A stretch of DNA of 32,954 bases from an uncultured Erysipelotrichaceae bacterium. Lineage in GTDB: Bacteria; Bacillota_I; Bacilli_A; RFN20; CAG-826. The notes below the pieces were generated by a model. That model saw only the letters and a program-made list of their open reading frames with translations. It was not told the DNA's origin and made no database searches. The stretch is from positions 1 to 32,954 of the forward strand of contig CADAXQ010000001.1 in assembly GCA_902791935.1 (NCBI GenBank). Direction: 5' to 3'. Both the position numbers and the translations under genes were made by a program. Of the stretch, positions 23,560 to 31,544 are shown one piece after another (position 1 is the stretch's first letter; every line of letters starts with the position of its first letter).

Positions 23560-25215
23560 TTACAGCACTTCGAGTGATCCTAACGTCATAAACTGTTGAT
23601 GCTTCCGGTCAAATAACATGATGGACTCGCCAACGGCTTTGATTTTGACGTCTTCATCGAGCGTGAAGGAAGAAGCGCCGAAAATGACACCGGTTAGCAA
23701 GAAACCATTGATGCTGACCCGAATGGTCGTTTCCATCCCGGTAGGCATGGCGGAATAGATCTTTCCATCTAAGGAATTCGTATTGTCTGCCCCTTCATGA
23801 ATCGTGATGGCTTCTGGACGGATCCCAAGGATGAAGTCTTGATCGTCCGGGGTATATTCTTCTTCCACGGCGTCTTCATCGACTTTATTGATGTGGTAAT
23901 GGAATAAGCCGTCTTTGTTGGCTTTTTCCACATAATCTTTCGCGGCGACTTTCTTCGCTTCGATTTCGGACATTTTCTCTTCCTTCTCTGCCAATTGTTT
24001 CTTCCAATCTTCGTAAGAGAAGGGCGCTTTCGGCACGAACTTAAGCTTTTTACCGCCTAAGCCTGTCAAAACAAAGCTGCCATCGCTTTCTTGCTTGCCC
24101 CGTGCTTCCACAAAGTTGATGGAGGGGTTGCCAACAAAGTCTGCCACAAAGACATTCGCCGGGGTTTTATAAACGGCTAACGGCGCTTCATATTGTTGCA
24201 AAACGCCATTGTTAATTAAGCAAATCTTAGTGGCTAACGTCATGGCTTCAAGCTGATCGTGGGTGACGTAGACAAATGTTGAACCCAAGTCACGATGAAG
24301 ACGCTGGAGTTCTGCCCGCATTTCTAGCCGAAGCTTGGCGTCCAAGTTCGAAAGCGGCTCGTCCATGAACAAGACCGAGGGATTCGGGGCTAACGTTCTT
24401 GCAATGGCAACCCGCTGTTGCTGGCCACCGGAAAGTTCGGAAGGATAACGGTCCATAAAGTCACCGATTTTGACCACACGGGAAGAACGGCGTACCGCCA
24501 AATCGATTTCTTCATGGGTCAAATGGCGTTTCTTCATGATGACTTCGCCGTTTTTCGTCAGTTCGCCGTTTGGCCCTAACGGATTTCCTTCCGCCTCATG
24601 TTTCGCTTTGATTGCGTCGGCCTTCGCCAGTTCTTGGCTCGCTAATGTATTCGCGGCACCGACAGGGTCTTCTTCCTTTTCCAAATGATAGGCAAAGATG
24701 ACCTTCGTTTCGCTTTCAGTGAGATCAAGTAAGTCAATCAAGTGAGAAATGGCGCGTTTTTCGTTGATTTTCTCGTCTTTTTCAATCGTGTCATTCACAC
24801 ATTTCACGATGTCTTTTGGACGCGATAAGGCGTGGCCGATATGGAGATGAAAAAGATAATCTTCATCGTATAACGGCATATCGTCTTTGACATTCTTTAA
24901 GCCAAAGGAGATGTTGTCATAAACTTTCATGTTCGGCCAAAGGGCGTAGTTCTGGAATAAGAATCCGACTCTCCGCTTACTGGCAGGAACGTTGATGCCG
25001 GCTGCGCTATCGAAAACCACGCGGTCTCCAATCGTGATTTTGCCGCTCGTTGGGGTTTCTAGCCCCGCAATCATACGAAGCGTCGTGGTTTTGCCACAAC
25101 CCGAGGGACCTAATAGCGTGACGAACGAGGCATCGTCCATGACCAAATTCAAATCATCGACGCCATAGAAATTGCCCCAGCGTTTTGTCACATGTTCTAA
25201 TACAATTTTCGGCAT
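23560..25215 (-). CDS. ABC importer ATPase with large helical-domain insertion
   Basis: A 551-residue ATPase of the FbpC/PotA/MalK-like class. Walker A is GPSGCGKTT (36-44), Q-loop Q88, signature LSGGQ (261-265), Walker B VLFMDE (281-286) and H319. A C-terminal TOBE-type region includes DFILGIRPEAI. The distance from Q-loop to signature is about 173 residues, against about 50 in typical relatives, so about 120 extra residues (about 110-245), rich in Lys/Glu, sit in the helical subdomain that contacts the permease. A second charged insertion (about 398-460) lies in the TOBE region. ATG 25215 is preceded by GGAGG at 8 bases; the TTG at 25230 is rejected. It starts 1 base after the permease stop. 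Confidence 0.9.
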   Translation of the reverse strand: MPKIVLEHVTKRWGNFYGVDDLNLVMDDASFVTLLGPSGCGKTTTLRMIAGLETPTSGKITIGDRVVFDSAAGINVPASKRRVGFLFQNYALWPNMKVYDNISFGLKNVKDDMPLYDEDYLFHLHIGHALSRPKDIVKCVNDTIEKDEKINEKRAISHLIDLLDLTESETKVIFAYHLEKEEDPVGAANTLASQELAKADAIKAKHEAEGNPLGPNGELTKNGEVIMKKRHLTHEEIDLAVRRSSRVVKIGDFMDRYPSELSGGQQQRVAIARTLAPNPSVLFMDEPLSNLDAKLRLEMRAELQRLHRDLGSTFVYVTHDQLEAMTLATKICLINNGVLQQYEAPLAVYKTPANVFVADFVGNPSINFVEARGKQESDGSFVLTGLGGKKLKFVPKAPFSYEDWKKQLAEKEEKMSEIEAKKVAAKDYVEKANKDGLFHYHINKVDEDAVEEEYTPDDQDFILGIRPEAITIHEGADNTNSLDGKIYSAMPTGMETTIRVSINGFLLTGVIFGASSFTLDEDVKIKAVGESIMLFDRKHQQFMTLGSLEVL

Positions 25216-25216
25216 A

Positions 25217-27076
25217 TTATTTTCCTCCAATGCCTTTGTCTAAGCTTGCGCCGGTAAGACGGTTGACAAGACCGTTCACGAGTAAGATGGTAACGACCAA
25301 GATTAAGTTAATGGCGCTTGAGAAGGCGTATAAGCCCATTTCATCGAAATAGTCGAGTTGCAACGTGGCAAGTTTGTCCGAGCTTGCTAACATCATAAAC
25401 AACGTCAATTCCCGCATGCCCGTAATGAAGGGGAGCAAATAACCCGATAGAATCGATGACTTCTGAATCGGGATGATGATCCGAAGCATGCGTTTGTACC
25501 ACGGAATATTTTGAATGATGGCAGCCTCTTCGATTTCACCAGACAATTGAATCATGGAGTTAAACGAAGCACGAGAAGCGAACGGGATATATTTGATCAT
25601 CCCAACCAAAATCAAGAGACGATACGTGTTAAACCAACCGATGTTGTTCCCGAAGACGAAGTAGGCGGCGCCGACGGAAAGCGAAGGAAGAAGATAAGGT
25701 AAGAAGGCGACGCCACTCACGTAGTTCGCAAACTTGCTCTTCCGGTTTTTCGCGGCACAATAACCCACCAACGTACCGACGGTACCAGCCAACAAAGCGG
25801 CAAAAGTAGCCGTGAATAAAGAACCACCAAACGCCCGCCAGAATGCAGTGTTATGCCAAATTCCTAACTGGCCATACATGCCGTTTTCTTCCCCAACGGC
25901 GTTGTTATTCCACCATTTTAACGTCCAAGCGCTGTAGTCGCCTGGGTTTTCATAGAATGTTTCTAACGCGAAGGAAATCATTGGGAAGATCGAAGTGAAG
26001 AATGTCGTAATCAAAAGGATGATCGTGCAAACCCAAGCACCGACTTTGCCAAGATTCACTTTGCTCGCTTGACCAGATTTGCCCGTGACGGTCGTGTATT
26101 GCTTCCGTCCTGAGGTCATTTTCATGTTGATTAAAAGGATCGTGACACCGATGACCATCATGACGACTGAAATAATTGATGCCATGGCAGGGCTATCACT
26201 CTGTAATTCCATATATTTTGTGGCCAATACCGGGAAGTCTGTGCTTTTCGTGCTACCGATATAGTGCGGAACCGGGTAAGAACCCATCGCGCTTGAGAAG
26301 ACAAGCAAAATTGTTGAAACAACCGCCGGCATGACCATCGGCAAAGTAACGCGGAAGAATATTTTCCATTTTGGGGTATTCAAAATGGTGGCTGCTTCTT
26401 CGAGGTTCGCGTCCATGTTCCGGAATACGCCGCCAATTAATATATAGGCAAAAGGGGCGTAGTGCATGCCAAGCACCATGGCGCAGGGGAATAGGCCGCC
26501 ACACCACCAAGCCGGCATATTAATATGGAAGAATGCGGCAAATATGCCTTGTTTTGTTCCGGTGACTTCTATGCTGTCAAATAGGTTTTTCCATACCATG
26601 GCCAATGTCCATTGGGGCATGATGTACGGAAAAATAAAGACGGAACTGATGTACTTTTTAAATTTTAAATTCGTTCGGGTTACCAAGTAAGCGACGATGC
26701 CGCCGAATAAAATGGCAAAGACGCAACTTAGCGCCGCTAACGCTAGTGTGTTTCCGAGCGGAACCCAGAAGTTCTTCCGCACAATCGCGGCTTGGAATTT
26801 GTTCTGCGTAAAGAGCAACGACCAGCTATAAGTCGACCATTGATCGCTCTCTAACGTCATGCCACGGTCTTCTCTTGCGGCGCCTTTATGCAGTTTGAAT
26901 GTGTCTAAAAAGACATCAACCATTGGAATAAAGACCAGCGCCGTAAGAATGATACCAAGTATAATCAGGATGGCATTTTGCGGTTTGGAAATATAGGTGA
27001 CAAAAGAACGCCATTTCTTCTTAAAAGAAGAAGTCTTTGGCGTTGGCGTCACCGTTAGATTTGATGCATTCCCCAT
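25217..27076 (-). CDS. ABC importer permease, two membrane domains fused
   Basis: A 619-residue protein carrying two BPD_transp_1 permease domains in tandem. Each has an EAA loop that docks to the ATPase: EEAATILNTPKWKIFFRVTL (from residue 226) and EEAAIIQNIPWYKRMLRIII (around residue 530). Such fusion is typical of FbpB/AfuB-type systems, which import ferric ions, hexose phosphates, phosphonates or thiamine. A small periplasm-type loop joins the halves (about 345-400). AAGGGG lies 7 bases before the ATG. A stem-loop between it and the binding protein gene probably lowers its expression relative to the binding protein. Substrate cannot be read from the permease; the cre-controlled promoter favours a carbon source over iron. 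Confidence 0.92.
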   Translation of the reverse strand: MGNASNLTVTPTPKTSSFKKKWRSFVTYISKPQNAILIILGIILTALVFIPMVDVFLDTFKLHKGAAREDRGMTLESDQWSTYSWSLLFTQNKFQAAIVRKNFWVPLGNTLALAALSCVFAILFGGIVAYLVTRTNLKFKKYISSVFIFPYIMPQWTLAMVWKNLFDSIEVTGTKQGIFAAFFHINMPAWWCGGLFPCAMVLGMHYAPFAYILIGGVFRNMDANLEEAATILNTPKWKIFFRVTLPMVMPAVVSTILLVFSSAMGSYPVPHYIGSTKSTDFPVLATKYMELQSDSPAMASIISVVMMVIGVTILLINMKMTSGRKQYTTVTGKSGQASKVNLGKVGAWVCTIILLITTFFTSIFPMISFALETFYENPGDYSAWTLKWWNNNAVGEENGMYGQLGIWHNTAFWRAFGGSLFTATFAALLAGTVGTLVGYCAAKNRKSKFANYVSGVAFLPYLLPSLSVGAAYFVFGNNIGWFNTYRLLILVGMIKYIPFASRASFNSMIQLSGEIEEAAIIQNIPWYKRMLRIIIPIQKSSILSGYLLPFITGMRELTLFMMLASSDKLATLQLDYFDEMGLYAFSSAINLILVVTILLVNGLVNRLTGASLDKGIGGK

Positions 27077-27098
27077 AGGTTATCCCCTTGATAAAGGA

Positions 27099-27134
27099 GA
27101 AAGAGGGCAACAACACGTAGCCGCCCTCTTTCTG
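27099..27134 (-). terminator. intra-operon stem-loop after the binding protein gene
   Basis: AGAAAGAGGGC and GCCCTCTTTCT form an 11-bp perfect stem with a 14-base loop, in the 70 bases between the binding protein and permease genes. The T-tract is poor (CCTTTA), so it is more likely a partial terminator or an mRNA 3'-end stabiliser than a full stop. Confidence 0.6.
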
Positions 27135-27146
27135 AGTCAGAATCGA

Positions 27147-28625
27147 TTAACGAAGATACGAGATCCAGTCGGACATCGCTGTAGCGACACTCGAGCAATA
27201 GGCACCATCTTCGAGAACGAGGCGGCCTTTGCCGGCTTCGTTTTTCGTCCACCAGTCGTAGCCTTTATCGTTCTTGATCGGATAGTCAATCGTCGTACCA
27301 TCCTCGTTATAGCCATCTCTGCTATGATCGAATTTGGCTTGCACTTGCGGGTTGGCGCTATAGCCGCCCATATCTTTGCCCCATGGTTTGAAGCCTTCGG
27401 CGTGGCAGGTCATGAATTGAATGATCGCGCAAGAAGTCCATGGATAAGGAGAAGTGGAAAGGACTTGGAGATAGTGTTTATACATATATCCGCCAAAGCC
27501 GCTGTAACCATTATCATAGGCAGCGACACGCATATCCTTTAAAGTGACGGTGTCCGATTCCGTGATGGAACGGAACTTCGAATAAACGAGTAAGCCACCG
27601 GCACCTGCGGCTGATTTTTGCGTTAAGTTCGTGCAAATTGGGCCGTCATCGGTAACCACTTGGTAATTCTTTAAGAAGAGGAATTCCCAAGCCAAAGCAT
27701 ATTTCGCGTTCGGATCGGCATTTAAACCGGCGTTTTCGATTTGTGCCTTGATACCAGAGGCACCATAAGCGGCTACAACTGTCTTTGGTTTATCGCCGAA
27801 GCAATTGAAGGTCGTTTTGTTGTCTTCTTCGATAATCGCATCAATGATTTTCTTCTGCGTATCCGTGGCGTTGTCATAGGCTTCTTTGACGACTTTGGTA
27901 TAGGTCGGGTTCGTCAACATGTAGAGCATGTTTGCACCGACCGGTTCAGAAGCGGGCGACATGAATTGCGTGGAGAACGGCGTGCCATCGTCTTTCATCG
28001 TGAAGTCAAAGACGTTATTGAAGGCGCCTTCCGCCGTGCCGATGCTGTTATAGGCAAAGACTTTCGAAAGCGATTGCAGTGCTAACGGATGGCCATCGGC
28101 TGCTTCGCTGGCGCCACTGGCTTTCCATTCTTTCGGGATGTAATTCAGAAGATAGCCCGTCTTAATCATCTTCGTGGAGATTTGAGAGCCATCTTGAATT
28201 AACGTCATGGAGATGGAGTGGTTCGCGCCCGTGACATCGCCTTTGATGGTGTTAAAGATTTGGTTGTTCTTCGGCTGTGTGGTCGAGAATCCGGCTTGGA
28301 AGTCACTCGTCAAGCCAAGTTTGGTTTTGTAGTTTTTGTTGATGTAGTCGACCCAGGCTGGGAAGGCATCCTTCATACGCGAAGAATTCGCGACGACCGT
28401 GAACGATTTGCCGTTGATTTCATCGACTGCCTTCTTGTAAAGATCGGCTTCGTCCATTTCTTGGGCTTCGTTGATGACCTTTTGAACCGCCGAGACTTCA
28501 ACGGAATCGACTTTTTCGTCAGAGCCATCTCCTTTGGAATTCTTGCTCGTGTCGTTGCATCCTGCCAGCACGCCGCCAGCGAAAGCGACGACGCTCAGCA
28601 AAACTAATTTGTTTCCGTGCTTCAT
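27147..28625 (-). CDS. extracellular solute-binding lipoprotein
   Basis: A 492-residue binding protein. The signal peptide (KLVLLSVVAFAGGVLAGC) has lipobox LAGC, followed by a Ser/Asp/Lys linker. The mature part has the two-lobe type content of a family 1/6-like binding protein, with FTVVANSSRMKDAFPAWVDYINKNY near the N-terminus and many aromatic residues (SPYPWTSCAIIQF, GYDWWTKNEAG) of the kind that line sugar or organophosphate pockets. I do not recognise the exact ligand class. AGGAGG lies 13 bases before the ATG, rather far. First gene of the importer operon. The mature protein has four Cys besides the lipidated one. Confidence 0.88.
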   Translation of the reverse strand: MKHGNKLVLLSVVAFAGGVLAGCNDTSKNSKGDGSDEKVDSVEVSAVQKVINEAQEMDEADLYKKAVDEINGKSFTVVANSSRMKDAFPAWVDYINKNYKTKLGLTSDFQAGFSTTQPKNNQIFNTIKGDVTGANHSISMTLIQDGSQISTKMIKTGYLLNYIPKEWKASGASEAADGHPLALQSLSKVFAYNSIGTAEGAFNNVFDFTMKDDGTPFSTQFMSPASEPVGANMLYMLTNPTYTKVVKEAYDNATDTQKKIIDAIIEEDNKTTFNCFGDKPKTVVAAYGASGIKAQIENAGLNADPNAKYALAWEFLFLKNYQVVTDDGPICTNLTQKSAAGAGGLLVYSKFRSITESDTVTLKDMRVAAYDNGYSGFGGYMYKHYLQVLSTSPYPWTSCAIIQFMTCHAEGFKPWGKDMGGYSANPQVQAKFDHSRDGYNEDGTTIDYPIKNDKGYDWWTKNEAGKGRLVLEDGAYCSSVATAMSDWISYLR

Positions 28626-28717
28626 GTTGTTTAATAAACCTCCTTACATGACACGTAAGAGCAAACGAAAAACTACGATAAGTATGGCTTTTCCCTTGCT
28701 CTTTTTTGACTGCCACA

Positions 28718-28746
28718 AGTATAGATGAAAGCGTTTTCATTGTCAA
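28718..28746 (-). promoter_or_regulatory. importer promoter with CcpA cre site in the spacer
   Basis: On the minus strand TTGACA (28746-28741) and TATACT (28723-28718) are exactly 17 bases apart. The spacer holds TGAAAACGCTTTCA (28739-28726), a full match to the cre consensus TGWNANCGNTNWCA and nearly a perfect palindrome. A CcpA (or LacI-family) dimer bound there would exclude polymerase. The operon is therefore expected to be repressed when preferred sugars are available. Confidence 0.88.
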
Positions 28747-29036
28747 TAAAACGCATTTTTTATGTAAATAAAATGTAAATCATGCAAAAGACGTCAATGG
28801 AAAAGCTAGATGTAATCGAATCATTACGTCACAAAACGTCTTTATATTTTTAACGGTATTTTTTAACCGTCCGTAAGAAAATTTAAAAAAATAGTGGTGT
28901 TTAAGAAAAGGATTCGCCGTGTCTGATCGACTGCACCGACAAGGAATCTGATTCACTTTAGAAACGGCTCTTTTGTATCCGGTGAATCACCTGAAGGAAG
29001 AAAGAAAGGGCTTTTATATCATATATGAAATAAAAA
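28747..29036. other. structured intergenic region without a protein gene
   Basis: The gap holds nested inverted repeats: AAAAGACGT (28786-28794) with ACGTCTTT (28836-28843), enclosing GATGTAAT/ATTACGTC (28808-28829), then ATATTTTT on the plus strand. A further hairpin ACGGT/ACCGT follows at about 28853-28870. At about 28910-28993 GATTCGCCG and CGGTGAATC could close a stem around about 65 bases. No promoter or family is recognised; an RNA on the plus strand is possible. Confidence 0.4.
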
Positions 29037-29079
29037 AGGTAACAAAATATTAACATGCATATTAATAAATTTGTTACCT
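29037..29079 (-). repeat. 43-bp palindromic repeat, copy 2, acting as terminator
   Basis: Arms AGGTAACAAA and TTTGTTACCT with a 23-base centre that is itself nearly palindromic (TTAACATGCATATTAA), so most of the 43 bases can pair. On the minus strand TTTTTTATTT follows directly, making a good intrinsic terminator for the alpha-galactosidase gene, whose stop is 45 bases upstream. Confidence 0.8.
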
Positions 29080-29123
29080 AATTAATGTCGATAATTCCGG
29101 AATAACTATCTTTTGAAGAAATA

Positions 29124-30746
29124 TTACTCTTTTTGTTGAACGAAATAGAGCCGTCCCGAGAAATCCGACAAGTAGGCTTCTTTGCCCGTCGCACTGTCGG
29201 CATTCCATTGTTTGGCAAGAGGGATACCAAGCGAAGCAAAGGTAACGCCATAGGCATCACCTTCATCGATTTCTGAGAAAGGCGCTTCGTTTTCCTTGCC
29301 TGGTTCCGTCAGCCGTTCTTGCCGGTCATGGTAAGTATAAAGCGTATCGTCTTTTAACCCTTTGAGGCTGAGGCGACGTTCTACCGGGGTAGGATTAATC
29401 AGTTTGATAAGTTTTGAAGCAATGGCTTCTTTGCCATCGGTGTTTTCAAAGGTGGCGTCATTAGAAGTGTAGAAGTCTTCCACCAAGTAGAAGTCGCCCT
29501 CCCGAATTAAATGACGATACTTCTTGTAAGTCTGAATCTGATCTTGAATCGTTTGATATTCCTGCAGCGTCAGCTTATCGAGGTCAAGCTCGTATCCGAG
29601 TAAGCCAAAGAAGGCAACATCGTAACGCGAATCAAGACTCCCATAACGGTGCATGACGTTGCTACGGCGTAACGTGACGTGGTTCGAGAACATAGAAACT
29701 GGATAGCCAAGTGACAAAGACGCCTGAATCAAAGAACGTTCATAGAAATCCGTGTCATCGCTGAGCCAACAAGAAGTGAAATAGGATAAGGCACCTAAAT
29801 CAAAACGGTTGCCACCGGAAGCGCACGCTTCCATCCAAAGATTCGGATGGTTTTGCCGGATATGGTCTAAGACGCGATATAAGCCCACGATATAGTCGTA
29901 ATAGAATGAGCCGTTCTTTGTGGTTAAAGGAACATCGCTTAACGCGCGGTTGCAATCCCATTTTAAGAAGGTGGCATTGAATTCGGAAAGCACACGTTCC
30001 ACCGCGTTTATCACATAGTCCTGAACTTCTTTCTTCCGTAAATCTAACGTCCATTCTCCATGGGCTTTATAAGGTGCGATCGAAGGATCGTGAATGACCC
30101 AATCGGAATGCGCTTGATAGAGATGGCTGTCGTCGCAGACCATTTCGGGTTCCATCCAGATGCCAAAGTTCATGCCTAAAGAAGCACTATAATCAGCTAA
30201 ACCACGAAGACCATGCGGAAGACGTTTCTTGCCTTCCATCCAATCGCCCAAGGCATGGCAATCATCGAATCGTCCTTCAAACCAGCCATCGTCAAGTACA
30301 AAGGTCTCGATCCCTAAATCCGCCGCCTTTTTCATTAAGGAATGAATCTTGTCTTCATTGAAAGCAAAGCCAGTGGCATCGAAGTTGTTATAGACAATCG
30401 GCTGTGTTTTCGTACGCGCTAAGGGGGGAAGGATATTTTGTTTCACGAAATGCTGGAAGAGCAATGAAAGCCCTTGTTCTCCTTTGGGAGAGTAGGCCAA
30501 AATGCCCCAAGGAGTTTCAAAGGATTCATGGCATTTCAAGGCTTTGTCGAATAACGTTGAATCCAAGCCGCCTTGCACGCGGAGCATGTCGAACGAGTCG
30601 CGTTCGATGGAAACTTCATAGTTGCCGCTCCAAAGGAGATGGAAACCATAGATGCTACCATCGGTTTTTGTCGTGTTTTTTTCTTTGATGGCAAAGAAGG
30701 AGTTATGACGGTTGGAAGTCCAGCCATTGATGCTTCCAAAGCTCAC
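29124..30746 (-). CDS. GH36 alpha-galactosidase, catalytic part (split gene)
   Basis: This 540-residue frame holds the TIM barrel and C-terminal domain of a GH36 alpha-galactosidase, which removes terminal alpha-1,6-galactose from melibiose, raffinose-type sugars or galactomannan. FVLDDGWFEGR, GIWMEPEMV and the nucleophile D264 in FLKWDCNRALSD are visible, as is the acid/base region SCWLSDDTDFYE (D330/D331). CASGGNRFD binds substrate. There is no signal peptide, so the enzyme is cytoplasmic and needs imported substrate. The apparent GTG start (GTGAGC) overlaps the stop of the N-terminal part; in intact relatives this point lies inside the protein (...SFGS...SNRHNSFFAI), so a frameshift divides one gene of about 740 residues. 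Confidence 0.85.
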   Translation of the reverse strand: MSFGSINGWTSNRHNSFFAIKEKNTTKTDGSIYGFHLLWSGNYEVSIERDSFDMLRVQGGLDSTLFDKALKCHESFETPWGILAYSPKGEQGLSLLFQHFVKQNILPPLARTKTQPIVYNNFDATGFAFNEDKIHSLMKKAADLGIETFVLDDGWFEGRFDDCHALGDWMEGKKRLPHGLRGLADYSASLGMNFGIWMEPEMVCDDSHLYQAHSDWVIHDPSIAPYKAHGEWTLDLRKKEVQDYVINAVERVLSEFNATFLKWDCNRALSDVPLTTKNGSFYYDYIVGLYRVLDHIRQNHPNLWMEACASGGNRFDLGALSYFTSCWLSDDTDFYERSLIQASLSLGYPVSMFSNHVTLRRSNVMHRYGSLDSRYDVAFFGLLGYELDLDKLTLQEYQTIQDQIQTYKKYRHLIREGDFYLVEDFYTSNDATFENTDGKEAIASKLIKLINPTPVERRLSLKGLKDDTLYTYHDRQERLTEPGKENEAPFSEIDEGDAYGVTFASLGIPLAKQWNADSATGKEAYLSDFSGRLYFVQQKE

Positions 30747-31351
30747 TCGCGCATGGGCAAAGGAATTTCTTCACGCATGGCTTCATGAGACCAAGAACCA
30801 TAATTAGATAACAAAATATCTTCATGGTTCGTAATGGCGAGCTGATAAGACATGGCTCTTTGCACATGGAGTTCTTTTTCGGCATCATTCCGAATCACAA
30901 CATTTCTTGCAATGACGTCATTTTCTTCGAAAACAAGATAATGAAGTTCCATCGTGATGCCAGGGAACTGACAAGTGAAAGTAAGAACCAATTCTTCCGT
31001 GGCACCATGAGGGGTCGGAAGATTTTGAAGTGCCTTGGGGGCACGAATTTCGCCTTTTTGGAAGCGGAAGTCAAAGACCGAAGAATCTTCAGTTTGCAAA
31101 AGAATCGAGGGAATGTGGTAATCGCCACGAAGCGGAAGAGAAAATTCGCTGGGAATTCTTGCTTCCGAGCAGAAACTTCCCGGGGCCACCGGTCCGACGT
31201 TTGAAGGACAAGCGGCTAATAATGAAGGAAGCGGAGTCGGAATTTTAGGACCATAATAAGCCAAAACGGCTTTGCCATTCTCCGCGATAAAAACCGCATA
31301 AGAGGTGGACTTGGTAGAAAGCATGTATCCGTCAGAAAATGCTTGAATCAT
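30743..31351 (-). CDS. GH36 alpha-galactosidase, N-terminal part (split gene)
   Basis: A 202-residue frame with the N-terminal beta-sandwich domain of GH36 enzymes (SYAVFIAENGKAVLAYYGPKI, PLRGDYHIPSI, RAMSYQLAI and NYGSWSHEAMREEIPL). It ends at a TGA just where relatives continue into the catalytic domain: ATG-CGC-GAG-TGA against GTG-AGC in the next frame. One base added near 30745-30755 would restore continuity. The ATG at 31351 has no Shine-Dalgarno sequence; a TAAAAT lies 9 bases upstream, so a very short or absent leader is possible. Its promoter region is otherwise unclear. The strand order is N-part then C-part with a 4-base overlap. Confidence 0.8.
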   Translation of the reverse strand: MIQAFSDGYMLSTKSTSYAVFIAENGKAVLAYYGPKIPTPLPSLLAACPSNVGPVAPGSFCSEARIPSEFSLPLRGDYHIPSILLQTEDSSVFDFRFQKGEIRAPKALQNLPTPHGATEELVLTFTCQFPGITMELHYLVFEENDVIARNVVIRNDAEKELHVQRAMSYQLAITNHEDILLSNYGSWSHEAMREEIPLPMRE

Positions 31352-31501
31352 AGTGTCATTATTTTAAAAGTAAGGCCTATAAAAAGATAGAGAGAACGAT
31401 GGCAAAGAAAAAGAGACGTGATTTTTGCAAGCCCTCGGAGTGAAAAAAGAAATGGAGGTGATGCCTATAGGAGGAAACAAAGCGAAAATTTCAATATAAA
31501 A

Positions 31502-31544
31502 AGGTAACAAAAATTATTGTTATTAACTAATTTATTTATTACCT
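31502..31544 (-). repeat. 43-bp palindromic repeat, copy 3
   Basis: Arms AGGTAACAAA and TTTATTACCT (one mismatch) around 23 bases; the centre shares TAACTAAT with copy 1. The right arm overlaps the last codons of the Nudix gene (GGT AAT AAA TAA). On the minus strand TTTTTATATT follows, so it probably terminates the helicase-Nudix transcript. The gap 31352-31501 holds no gene; a 12-codon plus-strand frame with a good ribosome site is not convincing. Confidence 0.78.

Noticed and set aside
28910-28993. tRNA-like or known structured RNA gene
   Set aside because: No cloverleaf, TTC or anticodon arm pattern could be drawn; only one outer stem is convincing.
31441-31489. 12-codon plus-strand frame after GGAGGTG
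   Set aside because: Too short to judge and it runs into the palindromic repeat; no promoter is visible.
1857-31544. CRISPR array built from the AGGTAACAAA repeats
   Set aside because: The copies are thousands of bases apart and palindromic with A/T-rich centres; there is no regular repeat-spacer series and no cas gene.
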